NCBI GenBank assembly: GCA_028095005.1 | Contig: CM051462.1 | Location: forward strand, 168,795,306 to 168,859,305 | Direction of reading: 5' to 3' | DNA: 64,000 nt | Source: Rhynchospora pubera | Taxonomy: Eukaryota; Streptophyta; Magnoliopsida; Poales; Cyperaceae | Part shown: positions 23,965 to 35,687 of the stretch, piece after piece | Layout: the number at the start of each line of letters is the position of its first letter | Position numbering within the stretch: the stretch's first letter is position 1 | Program-made: the position numbers and the translations under genes | Notes under the pieces: model-generated | The model's database searches: none | What the model was told of the DNA's origin: nothing | What the model saw: only the letters and a program-made list of their open reading frames with translations

Positions 23965-25392
23965 TCATTTTCTTTGCGACTTGCGTAAAGGTTCTTGTGG
24001 CAGCAAAGGTACATCTTCATTGTTAGGAACATTACTAACATTAGTACCTTCATTTAGTAATAAAGGAGAAACAGAACTGGTAGCCTCTGAAATGACCGAA
24101 GTTGGAACATAAATTCGGTCTTCTTCATCGAGGTTTATAGTTCGTTTTTCATTACTCCCACTAATGTTGCCATTTTCAAAAAATACTGCATGTCTTGTCT
24201 CAACTATACTAGTGGTATGCAAGGGACAATAAAATCTAAAACCTTTGGACCTCTCTGGATATCCTATGAAAGAACAACTGATGGTTTTGGAATCCAGTTT
24301 CTTAATTTGTGGATTGTAGACTTTTGCTTCAGCAGGACAGCCCCACACACGTAAGTATCCTAGTTGTGATTTTCTTCCAGTCCACAATTCATAAGGTTTT
24401 GCTGGAACAGATTTACTAGGAACTCGATTGAGAACATGTGTTGCTGTTTTTAAAGTCTCGGACCACAAAAATTCTGGTAAAGTGGTATTGGATATCATAC
24501 TATGTACCATATCCATTAATGTACGATTACGCCTTTCAGCCACTCCATTTTGCCGAGGATCACCCCGCATAGAGAATTGATGAATAATACCACTTTCTTG
24601 AAGAAACAAAGCGAATTGACCTGGATTTTGACCCAAGTCAGTGTGCCTACCATAATACTCACCGCCTCTATCTGATCGCACTACTTTAATTTTAAGATTA
24701 TGCTGATTTTCAACTTCAGCCTTAAAAATCTTAAATTTGTCTAGTGCTTCAAATTTTTCAAAAATTAAGAACACATAGGCATAGCGTGAGTAATCATCAA
24801 TAAAAGTAATGAATGATTTATGTCCGTTGAGACTCGGAGTGGGAAAAGGGCCGCATATATCGGTGTGAATTAATTCCAATAGTCCCCCACTTCGAGTGGC
24901 TCCTTTCTTATTTCCCTTAACAAATTTTCCGTTAACACATTCAATGCAGTTTTGAAAATCAGAAATATCTAATGTTGGGAGAATTTCATTTTTAATGAGA
25001 CGTTGCATTCTATCTCTTGAAATATGACCCAATCTGCGATGCCATAATTTGGAAGAATATCCAACATCACGATTTTTCTTTGTGCCACGTTTATGATCAA
25101 CACAATTAACATTCAGGGATAATAAAGAATCAGAAAAGGAAGAATCCAAACATAATTTATATAGATTGTCACATAATAATCCAGAACCAAAAAACTTAGA
25201 GTTATGATATAGTCCCAACTTATTATTTCCAAACTGAAACATAAAACCACACGCATCAAGTCTAGAAACAGAAATTAAATTCCTAATCACACTAGGAATA
25301 TAAACTACATCATGCAAATAGAGAATAAAGCCACTCTTCAAGACTAAACGAAGAGTTCCAACGGCCTCCACTTCAGCCTCTAATCCATCCAT
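23965..25392 (-). pseudogene. Copia integrase region
   Basis: An open frame of 475 codons. It includes the end of the protease region, the GAG-pre-integrase zinc part (LWHRRLGHISRDRM, then CIECVNGK) and the rve core with HTDICGPF (D, about residue 176), FIDDYSRYAYVF (D) and NGVAERRNRT (E, about residue 284). LPQEPLRKSQRK precedes a stop. Upstream in the same frame the protease motif DIGAS survives, but a TGA stands where a Trp codon is expected just before it. Confidence 0.87.
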
Positions 25393-25635
25393 TGGCTACT
25401 TTAAGCTTCTTTTTTCTCTTTTCCAGCATCCTCACGGAAAGGAATCCCTGCAATGAGTTCGTAATGTGCACAGAGGCACCAATGTCAACTCACCACGTAT
25501 TTAAGGAAACATCAATTAAAAGAGACTCACAAATCATGTAATTAAAATCATTGCCCTTCTTGGCAAGCCACGCTCTGAACTTGGTACAATCCTTCCTTAC
25601 ATGGCAATAAATTTGCTCATTTTCCACTTCTCTTT

Positions 25636-26181
25636 CTACGTGTTGTAATTGATCTTGAAAGGACCAAACTGAGCAGGAAGAGAAGTCATAATGAAATGAG
25701 CCAAAAATCCATCAGAAATTGCCAAGTCCATGCCATTTAATTTTGCGGCCATATCATTCATCATCATGATATGTTCACGTACACCGCTAGTCCCATTATA
25801 CTTGATAGTGAGCATTTTCATTATGAGAGCACTTGCATTAGCCTTTGATGTACTCTTAAACTGCTCCTCAACAGAGGCTAAAAATTCTTTAGCAGTAAAA
25901 AGTTCACCAGTAACATTCTTTTCAGGAATGCCTCCCCGAATTGCCAAAAAAATGATGCTTTTCATAATCATGAGAGGCATGCGATTAGAACGCTCCCATT
26001 TTGCATAAGCAGTTTTTGCTTCATCTGCAGCATCATCCTTTGGTTTCTCAGGTTTATCCATACGTAATGCTTGGTTCATTTCAAGAACACCAAGACAGAT
26101 CTCGAGTTGCTCTTTCCAAGTTGAAAAATTTGTTCCATTCAACAATGGTATTCCAGACATTTTGGTACTAATATTGTTCAA
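25636..26181 (-). pseudogene. Copia gag, truncated
   Basis: 181 codons from an ATG at 26181, beginning MNNISTKMSGIPLLNGTNFS with WKEQLEICLGVLE, typical of Copia gag (UBN2/DUF4219 type). It ends at a TAG near 25636. The next residues in the same frame include another stop and then HVRKDCTKFRAWLAKKG. The first half of the CCHC knuckle is therefore lost and only its last H and C remain. Confidence 0.83.
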
Positions 26182-27289
26182 TGCTGCAAATTCATCATGA
26201 CAAATAAAATGCTTACTATTAACTAAAATCCACAGACATATAAAATTAAATAAATTAGATCAACTATAATTAGGGGACTAATAATTAATTAATCTGAAAT
26301 AATAAAATGCCAATTAATATTTCAGGTTTGATAGTTGATCCACTAAAATCAATTCATATCACCGTTGGGCAGAAATAAATTGAACATAAATTAAAAAAAT
26401 TCATCTAATAAATTATACTTGACAATTAAAGTTGGTAAAATTGACATTTATAATTTATTAAATGTAAAGCATAAACGTAATACAATACAACAGACATAAT
26501 GTAAAACATAGTTCTTTTAATAAAATGGTAGTCACAATTAAAATTTGTAAAATTGATAACAACCACATATTAAAAGTAAATTTATATGATAATAAATTAT
26601 ATATAGCATAGTTCCGTTGGGTTACTTGATATATATAATATAAAATCATATCTTTAATACATATATAGAAACGATACATAAAAATATATTTACATATGGT
26701 TTAAAAATTCTATTTGATAAAAGAAATAATAATCAAATGAAGTAACTATATGTAAAGTCCTATGTTCACGCACGCACAATCCGAAAACAATTATACTTTA
26801 TGTCTTTCTTAAATAATAAGACAAACTCGGTAAAGGGCGCGTACAAAATAAATAGGAAAAATTTTATCTTAATATAATTAATTCATTAATAGAAGATGAC
26901 TGACCGACGCGTAAGAAATAGGAAAGAAAGTATTTAATGTACAAATCAAGATCCTATACAATTTAGAATTATAAGTGGTCGTCCTCACTATCTATGCACC
27001 TCTTAATGAAAGAAAGTGGTTGGATCATTAAATTGTACTTTAGATTTAATCCAATTCGGTTACTTAAGATGGGCGTCCATACCATCTCAGGATTGTTGTG
27101 TGCGCATAAAGACAAGAGTAGGAAAAAAAGAAAACAATGATTACTATCGCCAATTTGCACACAGAAATGACGTATCCAGTAATATAAACTGAAATTTATC
27201 ATAATTAGTAAATAAAATTCGAAAAAATACTATTAAATTTCAGTAATTGAGTCCTGAAAAATTAGTAATTTTATATGAAAATACGTACT
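26182..27289. other. 5' leader of the intron Copia
   Basis: About 1.1 kb of AT-rich untranslated leader between the primer site and gag. No further feature seen. Confidence 0.5.
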
Positions 27290-27301
27290 GCTCCGATACC
27301 A
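27290..27301 (-). promoter_or_regulatory. Primer binding site (initiator Met tRNA) of the intron Copia
   Basis: TGGTATCGGAGC on the minus strand, two bases from the 5' LTR. It differs at one base from the usual TGGTATCAGAGC complement of initiator tRNA-Met. Confidence 0.85.
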
Positions 27302-27303
27302 AA

Positions 27304-27744
27304 TGATAGACGTAAAATATTAATTCTTAATAATATTTCTAATTAACATTCTAGAATCAACGTATTTCATATAAAATCAATAAATTATAATAAAACTCAC
27401 AGGATTGAAGTGAAAACATATCGTAAGGCGGAATATATGATCTTCTTTAATTTCCCTTAGTATGATTGATGGTAAAAATGGCGTTATTTTTTCTCTTCTG
27501 CCTCTCTTAATTTTTGTGGGCGAAAATCATGAAAAGATGCCAATATGATAGGAGAGAGAAAAAACAAATTTACTAAGGCAATTAAAGGGATAAGAATTTG
27601 TAATTAATCTGGTCCATTGGATTTTCCATCAAAATCCATTGTACCCCTTAGATAATTTTCATAAATGAACTTGGTTTATATTTAATATATAGGCCACATA
27701 ATGTTATAATTAATAATATATAATTAATAATATTAATTATAACA
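27304..27744 (-). repeat. 5' LTR of the intron Copia
   Basis: A 441-bp LTR, TGATAGACG to ATTATAACA on the plus strand, followed by the target repeat GTGTC. It lacks the MITE found in the other LTR. Confidence 0.93.
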
Positions 27745-28426
27745 GTGTCACTCTCTGTCCTACAATTATACTAAAAAAGATTTTATTAAAAAAAACAATA
27801 GATGATTGCTTAATAGTTTTGCAAACGAACGGCCTGTTCTCCTTATTAAAATTTAAGTTAAAAAAAATCAAATTTTATATCCTTTTTACAATATTTTGGA
27901 GTTTGGAAAAATCTGGATAAAATTAGTTATAGACCAATAAAAAAATGATGTCTAATAATCGAAAAAAATAGTAAAAATTCCCAAAAGTATATAAAATTTT
28001 ATTCCCAACAAGATTTCAGAATGGAAAAAAAAATACTGAATGATTTAGGTCTTTCATTAAAAGTATAAAATTGATATTAAGACACATAGCACTTTAGCAA
28101 TTTGTTCTCCAATTCGTCCTCTATTATGTTGAATCCAAATATACAGCAATCTTTAAAAATCCAAAATTAGTAGAAAAGAAATTTTTGTGTCATATTGAAT
28201 CAATATTGAAATCTTTAAAAATTCAAAATTAGTAAAAAAAAATTCAAAGATATGAGGTCTCCAATTCGTCCAATTACATTCAAGGTCATATTGATTTAAT
28301 ATAAAGCAAATCTAGCATAGAAGTACATAGAAAAGAATTGATCTCTATATCATGATATATACTGTAGTAATTCAGTAATCAATTTCCATTTTATTTATTT
28401 ATTTATTTTTTTAATTTGTTATGCAG

Positions 28427-28645
28427 CGGAGGAATTTGGCCTGCCATATCTTAAACCTTACTTGGGCAAAAATGGAAGCTTTCGACAAGGAGCAAATTTT
28501 GCGGTAGAAGGTGCAACAGCGCTTGACCCGACGTTCTTCAAGGAGCACAATCTAACATCTTATGAAGATCCATTGAGTACTTCATTATCATCTCAACTAC
28601 AATGGTTCAAGGAGTTGAAGCCTTCGTTATGCCAAACAACAAAGG
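28427..28645 (+). CDS. GDSL esterase exon 2 (block III)
   Basis: Follows a TTATGCAG acceptor. It encodes AEEFGLPYLKPYLG and GANFAVEGATAL, whose Asn is the oxyanion-hole residue of SGNH hydrolases. It ends AAG G with a GTTTGT donor. The intron before it is 7.3 kb because it holds the Copia element at 21321-27744; without the element it would be about 0.9 kb. Confidence 0.88.
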
Positions 28646-28774
28646 GTTTGTAACCTCTAGTTCCCTTCTCCTAAATGGCATGTTCAAGTAAAATATTGAA
28701 TCAATATGACCTTGAATGTAAAAAACTAAAATTAACTGAACAAGCAATGTTGTCGTTGCAAACTTGCAATGCAG

Positions 28775-28917
28775 AATGCAGAGATTATTTTAGCAGATCT
28801 CTCTTCATTGTTGGACATATTGAAGGGAGAGACTACGTCTTAGTGCCCTCCAGTAAGTTGCCTATGATGGTGTCTTATGCTGCAAAAATTATTCAGATTA
28901 TTGCGGGAATAATCAAG
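28775..28917 (+). CDS. GDSL esterase exon 3
   Basis: The acceptor is TGCAATGCAG. The exon encodes ECRDYFSRSLFIVGHIEGRD and ends GIIK in phase 0 at a GTACTT donor. FIVGHIEGRDY is in the position where family members usually have a GxND motif: VGHIEGRDY stands for the common VGEIGGNDY. The block IV-type Asn is thus an Arg here, another departure from the active-enzyme pattern. Confidence 0.82.
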
Positions 28918-29110
28918 GTACTTCAGAATTTTCTGCCTGGCTTAAAAACAAAAGACAAAAAATTGACAAGAATTTGAAAAGAAGATCTATTTGCTTATTA
29001 AATATATGTGCAAATATTCGTTATGTGTTAATCAGGATACAAATGCATTCTTAACAGACATATATACGTGTGTGTATATACGCGCACACACACACTTTAT
29101 CTTTCAATAG

Positions 29111-29393
29111 GAACTTCTTGATCAAGGTGCACAGACTGTGGTGGTACCAGGAAACATGCCTATAGGCTGCCTTCCGGCAAAATTGGATGTTTTCGACCTT
29201 TATGCATATGATAAGTCCTCTTATGATCCTAAGACTGGATGCATTGAACGATACAACACACTATCAAGACATCATAACTACCTTCTACTTAAGGCGGTAA
29301 AAGTACTGCGAGTCAATTATCCTCAAGCAAAGATCATTTGTGCAGATTTTTACGAACCTGTTTTAAACTTTGTCAGGTTTCCTCAACGTTATG
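29111..29393 (+). CDS. GDSL esterase exon 4
   Basis: The acceptor TTTCAATAG precedes ELLDQGAQTVVVPGNMPIGC. The exon continues with the family motif GCLPAKLDVF, then KTGCIERYNTLSRHHNYLLL and PQAKIICADFYEPVLNF. It ends in phase 1 at a GGTAAGC donor. Confidence 0.88.
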
Positions 29394-29647
29394 GTAAGCT
29401 ACAAAATCAGTCGACAAATCTTTCTAATAAAAATGGAAAACGCTATTGAATTAGGACTTGAGAGAGAGATAAACCTGACCTGCTTTTAGATAATCAATAT
29501 ATTTTTAAAAAAAAAAAAGAAGAAGAAAAAAATTGAGGAATCTCGAAGTCTCTCCACTCTCCTGTATTAATTCCAACTTGATGTTATTTCTTGATTTACA
29601 TGTGCTTATTTCTGGTCTAAAAAGGAGTTCAACATTTGTTATTTCAG

Positions 29648-29786
29648 GATTTATATCTAAGCCATTAGTTGTTTGCTGCGGAAAAGGTGGTAAATACAAT
29701 TATAGCCTGATTGAGACGTGCAGCTCTCCAAATGTTACTGTATGCAAGAATCCATCAACATATTTGAATTGGGATGGCTTAAGCTT
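29648..29786 (+). CDS. GDSL esterase exon 5, part upstream of the insertion
   Basis: The acceptor is TTATTTCAG. The exon encodes FISKPLVVCCGKGGKYNYS, then CKNPSTYLNWDGLS, and stops at the AGCTT target site (29782-29786). Beyond that the frame runs on into the LTR for about 75 codons to a stop near 30006. The WDGLS segment replaces the usual WDGxH. Confidence 0.85.
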
Positions 29787-29823
29787 TGTTAGAAAAAGTG
29801 TGTGGAGCCATGTTGTTATGGTT

Positions 29824-29995
29824 GGAACGGCCCGGTCCAATTCTGGGACGGCCCGGTCCAACTTCTGGAACGGACTGGTTTGCTGGGCAAACCAACAGTC
29901 TCTCTGTGGTTGGGACGGCCCGGTCCAACTCTGGAACGGCCCGGTCCAACCAGTTGGGACGGCCCGATCCAACTCTGGACCGGACCGTTCCAGAC
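29824..29995 (+). repeat. 21-bp GC-rich minisatellite in the LTR U3
   Basis: Seven units begin with GGAACGG, GGGACGG or GGACCGG at 29824, 29845, 29867, 29912, 29933, 29956 and 29977, giving a 21-23 bp period. The core GGAACGGCCCGGTCCAA is an imperfect palindrome. It ends about 40 bp upstream of the TATA box, where LTR enhancers usually lie. The right LTR carries the same seven units with a few G/A and C/T changes. Confidence 0.85.
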
Positions 29996-30033
29996 AACAG
30001 TTATGAATCTGAAATGTCTGTTTCCAGGCTGGC

Positions 30034-30041
30034 TATTTATA
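30034..30041 (+). promoter_or_regulatory. TATA box of the LARD-like LTR
   Basis: TATTTATA followed by CCCCTCTCTTCTG, a likely transcription start region. Confidence 0.6.
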
Positions 30042-30402
30042 CCCCTCTCTTCTGAAGCGTCTCCAAGGTTGGATTTCGTGTCTTTTGAGATAACCACCAT
30101 CCTAGAGAGTCCAGAGAGAGATCAGAAAGAGGGAGGAGCCATCCTATTGCTTGGAGAGCAATAGGAAGCACACGCACGAGTCAACCGGCATCTGGATTCG
30201 TGAAAGGTGACGCCAAGCCCTGTCTTGAGGTTGTGGTGTGCCAGTTGCATACGGAGGAAGACCAAGAGACAAGGAGGGGTTGCAGCTAAGCTTTGAGAAG
30301 AATCTAGGCAATCGATCAACTTCCGCTGCGGTATATCTGAACTTTATGCATGGTTATAGGTTAGATATACATATTAGGTCAAGGACCGACTAAAACCTAC
30401 AT

Positions 30403-30415
30403 TGGTATCAGAGCC
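30403..30415 (+). promoter_or_regulatory. Primer binding site (initiator Met tRNA) of the LARD-like element
   Basis: TGGTATCAGAGCC, one base after the 5' LTR. An exact match to the standard initiator tRNA-Met complement. Confidence 0.9.
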
Positions 30416-30688
30416 ACAAGGTTCTTTTCGAAGTTTTGGTACTGTTTAAACCCTAGACACCATGGCTAGTTATTTTTTTGTTCTGGTCTGAGACTTGGTT
30501 GCTCTATTGGAATCCTATTTTTGATTTTACTAGTATTTTTGGCTTTAGATCTCTCTATGATTGATAGAACTAGTAGCAAATACTACAAACCAGTCAATTT
30601 AGGATAGAGCAACCTTACTGGTAAAGAAAACTAATTTCTGAGGAATTCCATCGCTGGAAATACCAGAATCAGGGTTTCAGCAACGTCT

Positions 30689-30905
30689 GGACCGGACCGT
30701 TCCAACTTTGGGACGGACCGTCCCAGGACTTTGCTGACAGGACGGCGTGTAGGCTGGTCCGACCCAGCAGTGGGACGGGCCGTTCCAGAGGTGGGACGGA
30801 CCGTTCCAGGCTGGAAACCCTTAGCCAGTCGTGGTTTGTTCTCTGGGACGGACCGTTCCAACGGTGGGACGGGCCGTTCCAACGTTGAGACGGACCGTTC
30901 TGATT
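30689..30905 (+). repeat. Internal cluster of GGRACGGNCCGTYCC palindromes
   Basis: Seven copies at about 30689, 30711, 30773, 30794, 30844, 30866 and 30889, as tight pairs 21-23 bp apart. The core GGGACGGACCGTTCCA is close to a perfect dyad. The motif is related to, but distinct from, the LTR minisatellite unit (ACCGTTCC rather than CCCGGTCC). Confidence 0.8.
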
Positions 30906-33831
30906 GTCTGACAGAACAAAATTGTGTAAACCTAAGGTTTGACCTGACCAATTTTGAACATATCAAAATGTCCAACATGGTGTTTGAAGCTATCTTCGAG
31001 ATAGCTCAATGGTTAATGCACTACTTTAGTTGCATATTTGCATTATGGGTGATTGATGGTGCATGAGGTGCCGTCTCACCATTGTGATTGCATGCATGGC
31101 ACAATTGGGTGCCGGCTAGCACTGTGTAGTTGCACACAAAGGGTGAATTTGGAATGTAGACGATGGTGTCTCATCCAATTTCTGCGTCTTGCGCCAATCG
31201 AGTCGATTGGGATGTGGTGCACTTAGTACATGAGACATGATTGGTGGCCCTGGTTGTCATCTTTCTGTTATCATTGCTATGTTGCATCATTTCTTGGGTT
31301 GATTCAAGGGTTGTGCTGTGAGACAAATTGTGTAAGTGCTAACTTGTGTGCTTGTCTCCATGTATGGCATTGGCTTACAAAAGTCATCACTGATTATAGA
31401 AGATATTGATGGATGTATATTGCTGGGCATTATAGTATCTCATTATCTTATAGAGAATCAGGATGGACTTGAGACCATCACATCTAATGAGAAATCCCAA
31501 AAAAATTTTGTGAGAAGTTAGAAACATATTAAGGGTAGTGAAACGGATCGCTTAATTTGGTAGTGGACCGTTTGCGATCACTGACCCACAACAATTCCAC
31601 TCACATTTTGTTGTTGAGAAGAATTTGTTATTTATTGTATGAGTTACAACTTAACTTAATCTCTGAGAACAGTATTAATAATTATTGACTATAATAACTA
31701 GTAATCTCAATAAATTTTTGACAAGTTAAAGAAGCGCCTTGGGGGCTGCATCTTCACATGAGGTCAAATAAATTTTGAGTTGCATAAAGAGAGTCATAAG
31801 TTGACATTTGAGCAACAAGTGTTAAAGTTAACTTGTTTGCTTTCTAATTAGTGAGAGCATGTACAAGTAAACTTCACTGTCTTATGTTGTTCGTTTCTTA
31901 ACGAATGTTGCTAAAATTGGTCAAGTTTGATGACATAGTCAAGTAATTATATAAATACTAAGAGATTGTTGTTGTGAACTAGAAATGTTTCTAGACTTGG
32001 TTAAAGTACTGAGAAACTGAAATAGCAAATTGCTTGAATGTTACTACCTTAATGTTGGTTATGTAACATAGCATTTTGATTGTCATAAATATGAAGTAAA
32101 GTGATTAATGTGAGAATCAATGCAATGGTGCAGTCCAGGGGATTGGCACATGCAGATTTGTTGCTCCAACAGGGGGACAAAAATGATTGCTCCATGATAC
32201 TTTAATAACTTCAAACCTTGACAATAACTAGTACTTGTGGAATTTTTCTTTTGGTATTGGATTTCAGAATTGAGCATGTGGATAGTGCTGACTTTAGTAC
32301 CAAAATATTATGGTTTGTGGTACTAAGTAAGATTTCTTTCTATGCATTTTTCTTTAAATTTTACATAATCTCATGAGTAGTGATTATTTGGCATGCTTAA
32401 CTATGCAAGTTGAGGTAAAGACTGGGATTGACTTTTAGGTCATAATCGCCAATCTATTCCAACTTGAGGCATAGTAAGCGATAAGTAAGAACTTGAATGC
32501 TTGTGGAAAAGCGATTTAAGTTATGGAGATTTAATGTGTTCATTGCACTAAGCTTTTGGTTCTTATCACATTTATGACTAGGTTCAATTCAGTCATAAAA
32601 ATGTGAAATCTCTTAAAACAAGTCGCAGTCATTTGGACTTGCTGTACGAGTTTATGAGTTGTGATAAGATTGAAATAGCTCGATGATTCGCTATTTCTCA
32701 TATCGAGCAACAAATTGTGTTGCATGATGATGTTAAAGGACTGTTTTGATTATGGTTCTACAAAGACTAAGTGCAATCACTGTGATCTGCAAATCGGGAT
32801 ATGATTCGCAATAAAAGATGCACAGTGGAGAGAATTTCTAACTATAGAATTTCTGCTCGAAATAATTCCAAGCGGACCGTCCAAGTTTGGAGCGGATCGT
32901 TTGAATACAGTCCGAGGTGGGCTGTAATCTCCAAAAGATTATGGTTTGAATTATGAGGTTCTAAAGATTCCTGGGAGGATTCTCATATAGCCATAGATTC
33001 AGATGCATGTTTGATTGCATATTCTCATAAATTTTGAGGAAATTTATTGGAGAGGAACCATAATTATGCCATATTAATGGATCACTTTATGAAATAAATT
33101 CCTTGCAGAGTTAAGATTTATAGATAACTTATAGTTTCTCATGCAAGCTACTTCAGTCATTATGAACTTGACTCGAATGCTGAGGAAAAGAGGGGGAAAT
33201 GAAATAGGTTCTTCCTCAACATTCTCGCATAAGTTCAATGAAGTTAAGCTTAAGAAAAGCTATTATAGAGTTTAAATCTCACTTTGAGCAATTTAGACAC
33301 ATATGCCCTAATATCCGATTTTTAAAATTGAGAGTTAGGAGGAGTGTTTGCTCAAAAAGGCAATGTAGAAATAAAATTGATGTTGAGGTCAATTTGAGTT
33401 TCATTGCTAAAGGAATTCATTCAATGATGACATATGAGATAGAGTAAAGAAAGAAAGATTATTGCATGACTTATGATGATTCATTCTAAATGGAGAACTT
33501 CAAGAGCTGTGGCTCCGGTATAGTCCGTTTGAAGTGATACACCAGAATAGAGGGAGTATTGTGAGGAAGCTCTCTTATTGGAGATGAGTTTGCCTCTAAC
33601 TATCTAATTCTAAGCAATAGATATGATTATGTTGAAACTATTATAGACATATAACAGTTTTAGACAAGGATCACTTCACTGATTGAGCAGTGGAAAACTA
33701 AGAGCACAAGAGGTGCAGACTTAGATGATCCGTGGCTGAGCGTGCACGCTTAGCCAATTGGTTAGTTGTCTAAAATATATGTTACATGGTCTAAGAATAA
33801 GTTGTCAAGTAATCATTGCACATTTGGTGCA
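30906..33831. other. Internal region of the LARD-like element, left part
   Basis: No recognisable coding sequence; open frames stay below about 70 codons. Single diverged copies of the GGACCGT motif occur near 31545 and 32875. Confidence 0.55.
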
Positions 33832-33836
33832 CTATT

Positions 33837-35575
33837 TGTTAGTTAAGTGCATAATTTTCATTTTATGATTAAATACTACTAATTATCCATAAACAATCAT
33901 GCACAAACACGGATCTTGCACTAAGCCATTCACACAAGAGAGAAAGGTTCAAGGTATACCTCTCTTGAACTAGTAATCAAGAGGCTCGAACCGGCTAGGT
34001 TGTAGGTGGTTGTGCTCACGTCTAGCTCGCGCCTCCTTGTCGAATCACCTCGAGTCCACTTGGTATTAACCAAATCCTCTACAAGTTATGCTAGTAACTT
34101 GGAGGAAATGCCTAATCCCTAGCTTTCCCAATCTTCTAGCAAATGAACTAATTGATTTGAGGAAGAGAGGGGGCTCAACACATGAGCTAATGGAGAGGGA
34201 GAGAAGGGAGGCGCCGGCCACAAAGAGGAGGGGGCGGCTAGGGTTTGTGGGAGAGAGAGAGAGGGGGATTTGCTACCATATACCCCTTTATATAGAGCTC
34301 AAACCCTACCTACCTCTCAACACCTATTTACAATTTTGCCATCCCACCTACCACCATGCTATGGCCGGCCACATTATGGGCCCTTCATGGGCTATGTGCA
34401 TTGCCTCTTGGGTCCTTTTTGTTGCTCCCAATTTGACTCCCTATTGGGCCTTTAATTAACTATTTAATTAAAGCCCTATTAAATGCATATGTGTTGAAAT
34501 AAATAATTATTAACTTAATAATAATTATTTAGGGATTAGATAATGCATTAATTTATTTCTATATGATCCCTTTGATTTAATTAATTATAACGGTCTACAA
34601 CGCTATTTAATTAATTAATCAACTCATCATATTTTGCAATACCAATTATTGCAAATAAATAAATAATGCAAGCATGGTTAAAACACCAATTCTGTGTGAC
34701 CCTTTGAGGATTTATGCTACGTTGGACATGGAGTTAAATCGCTATTTAAATCCAATAATCATAAGCGGTATCTAGCAACACGTTATGATTCCCAATTCGC
34801 ATAAATAGTGTACAGCTACAATATTTCAATCCTGCATAAGAGAATAAAAATATATCTCTATTTTGATTCCTATGCCTCACGATATCATCGTATAATCCAA
34901 GATAGGAATGTGTCATTCTTGCAGATTATACGTTTCTTGATCTAGAGATAATTGTATCAGTTGCTAGCAAACAATCTATCTCCATCAAGGGGCCCAAACA
35001 GATATCGTCACTCACTAAGTGAATTAATGAGGGACATACGGTTTTCTTGACTATTTAACTTTTCCCCGCACAATTCAAGAGAACATAAATAACGTCCGTA
35101 TAGCAGCCCTTATCGGGAATCAGCGGTAGACGATATTTATTGAACCTATCCTCATGTGGAAAAGATAAATATCTCAAACTTAGAATCAAAATCATAACGA
35201 AATAAATAATGACACCAAAACACAATCCATATATTTATTTCGTTGGGTCATGTCCTGTACTATGTTCAATTAACATAAACATATGCAATTAAGTTGGTTA
35301 CTCTTAACCTTTGATTTATAGAACTTAATCAACACTTAACTTGCATACTAATCTTATTGATAATTAATGTTCCTTGTTAATTATCAAGATTATGGACGCT
35401 TTAGATTTATTGTTGTCATTTACTACTAAATGAAACACAGTGATCTATAATTCAGATCCTCAACCTGAATGAACTGTCAACACATAAATCAAGGAACAAA
35501 TGATATAAAATCATCCATAACATAAAACCATAGAAGTAGCCAAATATGATTGGCTTCTAGGACATATCTCTAACA
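33837..35575 (-). repeat. 3' LTR of the intact Copia
   Basis: 1,739 bp, TGTTAGTTAAG to CTCTAACA on the plus strand. Confidence 0.95.
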
Positions 35576-35586
35576 ATCTCCCACTT
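35576..35586 (-). promoter_or_regulatory. Polypurine tract of the intact Copia
   Basis: AAGTGGGAGAT on the minus strand, directly before the 3' LTR. Confidence 0.85.
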
Positions 35587-35687
35587 GGCCTAGAGTCAAT
35601 CAACAGTGACTTCTAGCCAGTGTATAGTACTCAATGTAATATCCAAATATACATATCTCATACTAACGCCTAAATAAAAGATACAAC

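Larger units (their letters stand above)
21321..27744 (-). mobile_element. Copia LTR retrotransposon (degenerate), in GDSL intron 1
   Basis: A 6.4-kb minus-strand Copia element flanked by GTGTC at 21316-21320 and 27745-27749. LTRs lie at 21321-21997 (3' LTR, enlarged by a MITE) and 27304-27744 (5' LTR). The primer binding site lies next to the 5' LTR and a polypurine tract next to the 3' LTR. gag, integrase and RT/RNase H are present in the Copia order (integrase before RT), but stops, a frameshift and a deletion across the zinc knuckle break the polyprotein. The LTRs differ at about 15 positions by eye outside the MITE. It is the oldest of the three LTR insertions in this gene. Confidence 0.93.
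29787..30401 (+). repeat. 5' LTR of the LARD-like element
   Basis: TGTTAG...CTACA, 615 bp. U3 holds the 21-bp minisatellite (29824-29995) and then the TATA box at 30034-30041. Confidence 0.92.

Noticed and set aside
29700..30164. Several ORFs on both strands rich in Gly/Pro/Arg/Trp over the LTR
   Set aside because: They come from translating the 21-bp minisatellite; the same ORFs recur in the other LTR at 46870-47409.
30403..30415. TGGTATCAGAGCC considered as part of a tRNA gene
   Set aside because: It is only the primer binding site; no cloverleaf can be built around it. The same holds for 27290-27301, 41915-41926 and 55627-55644.
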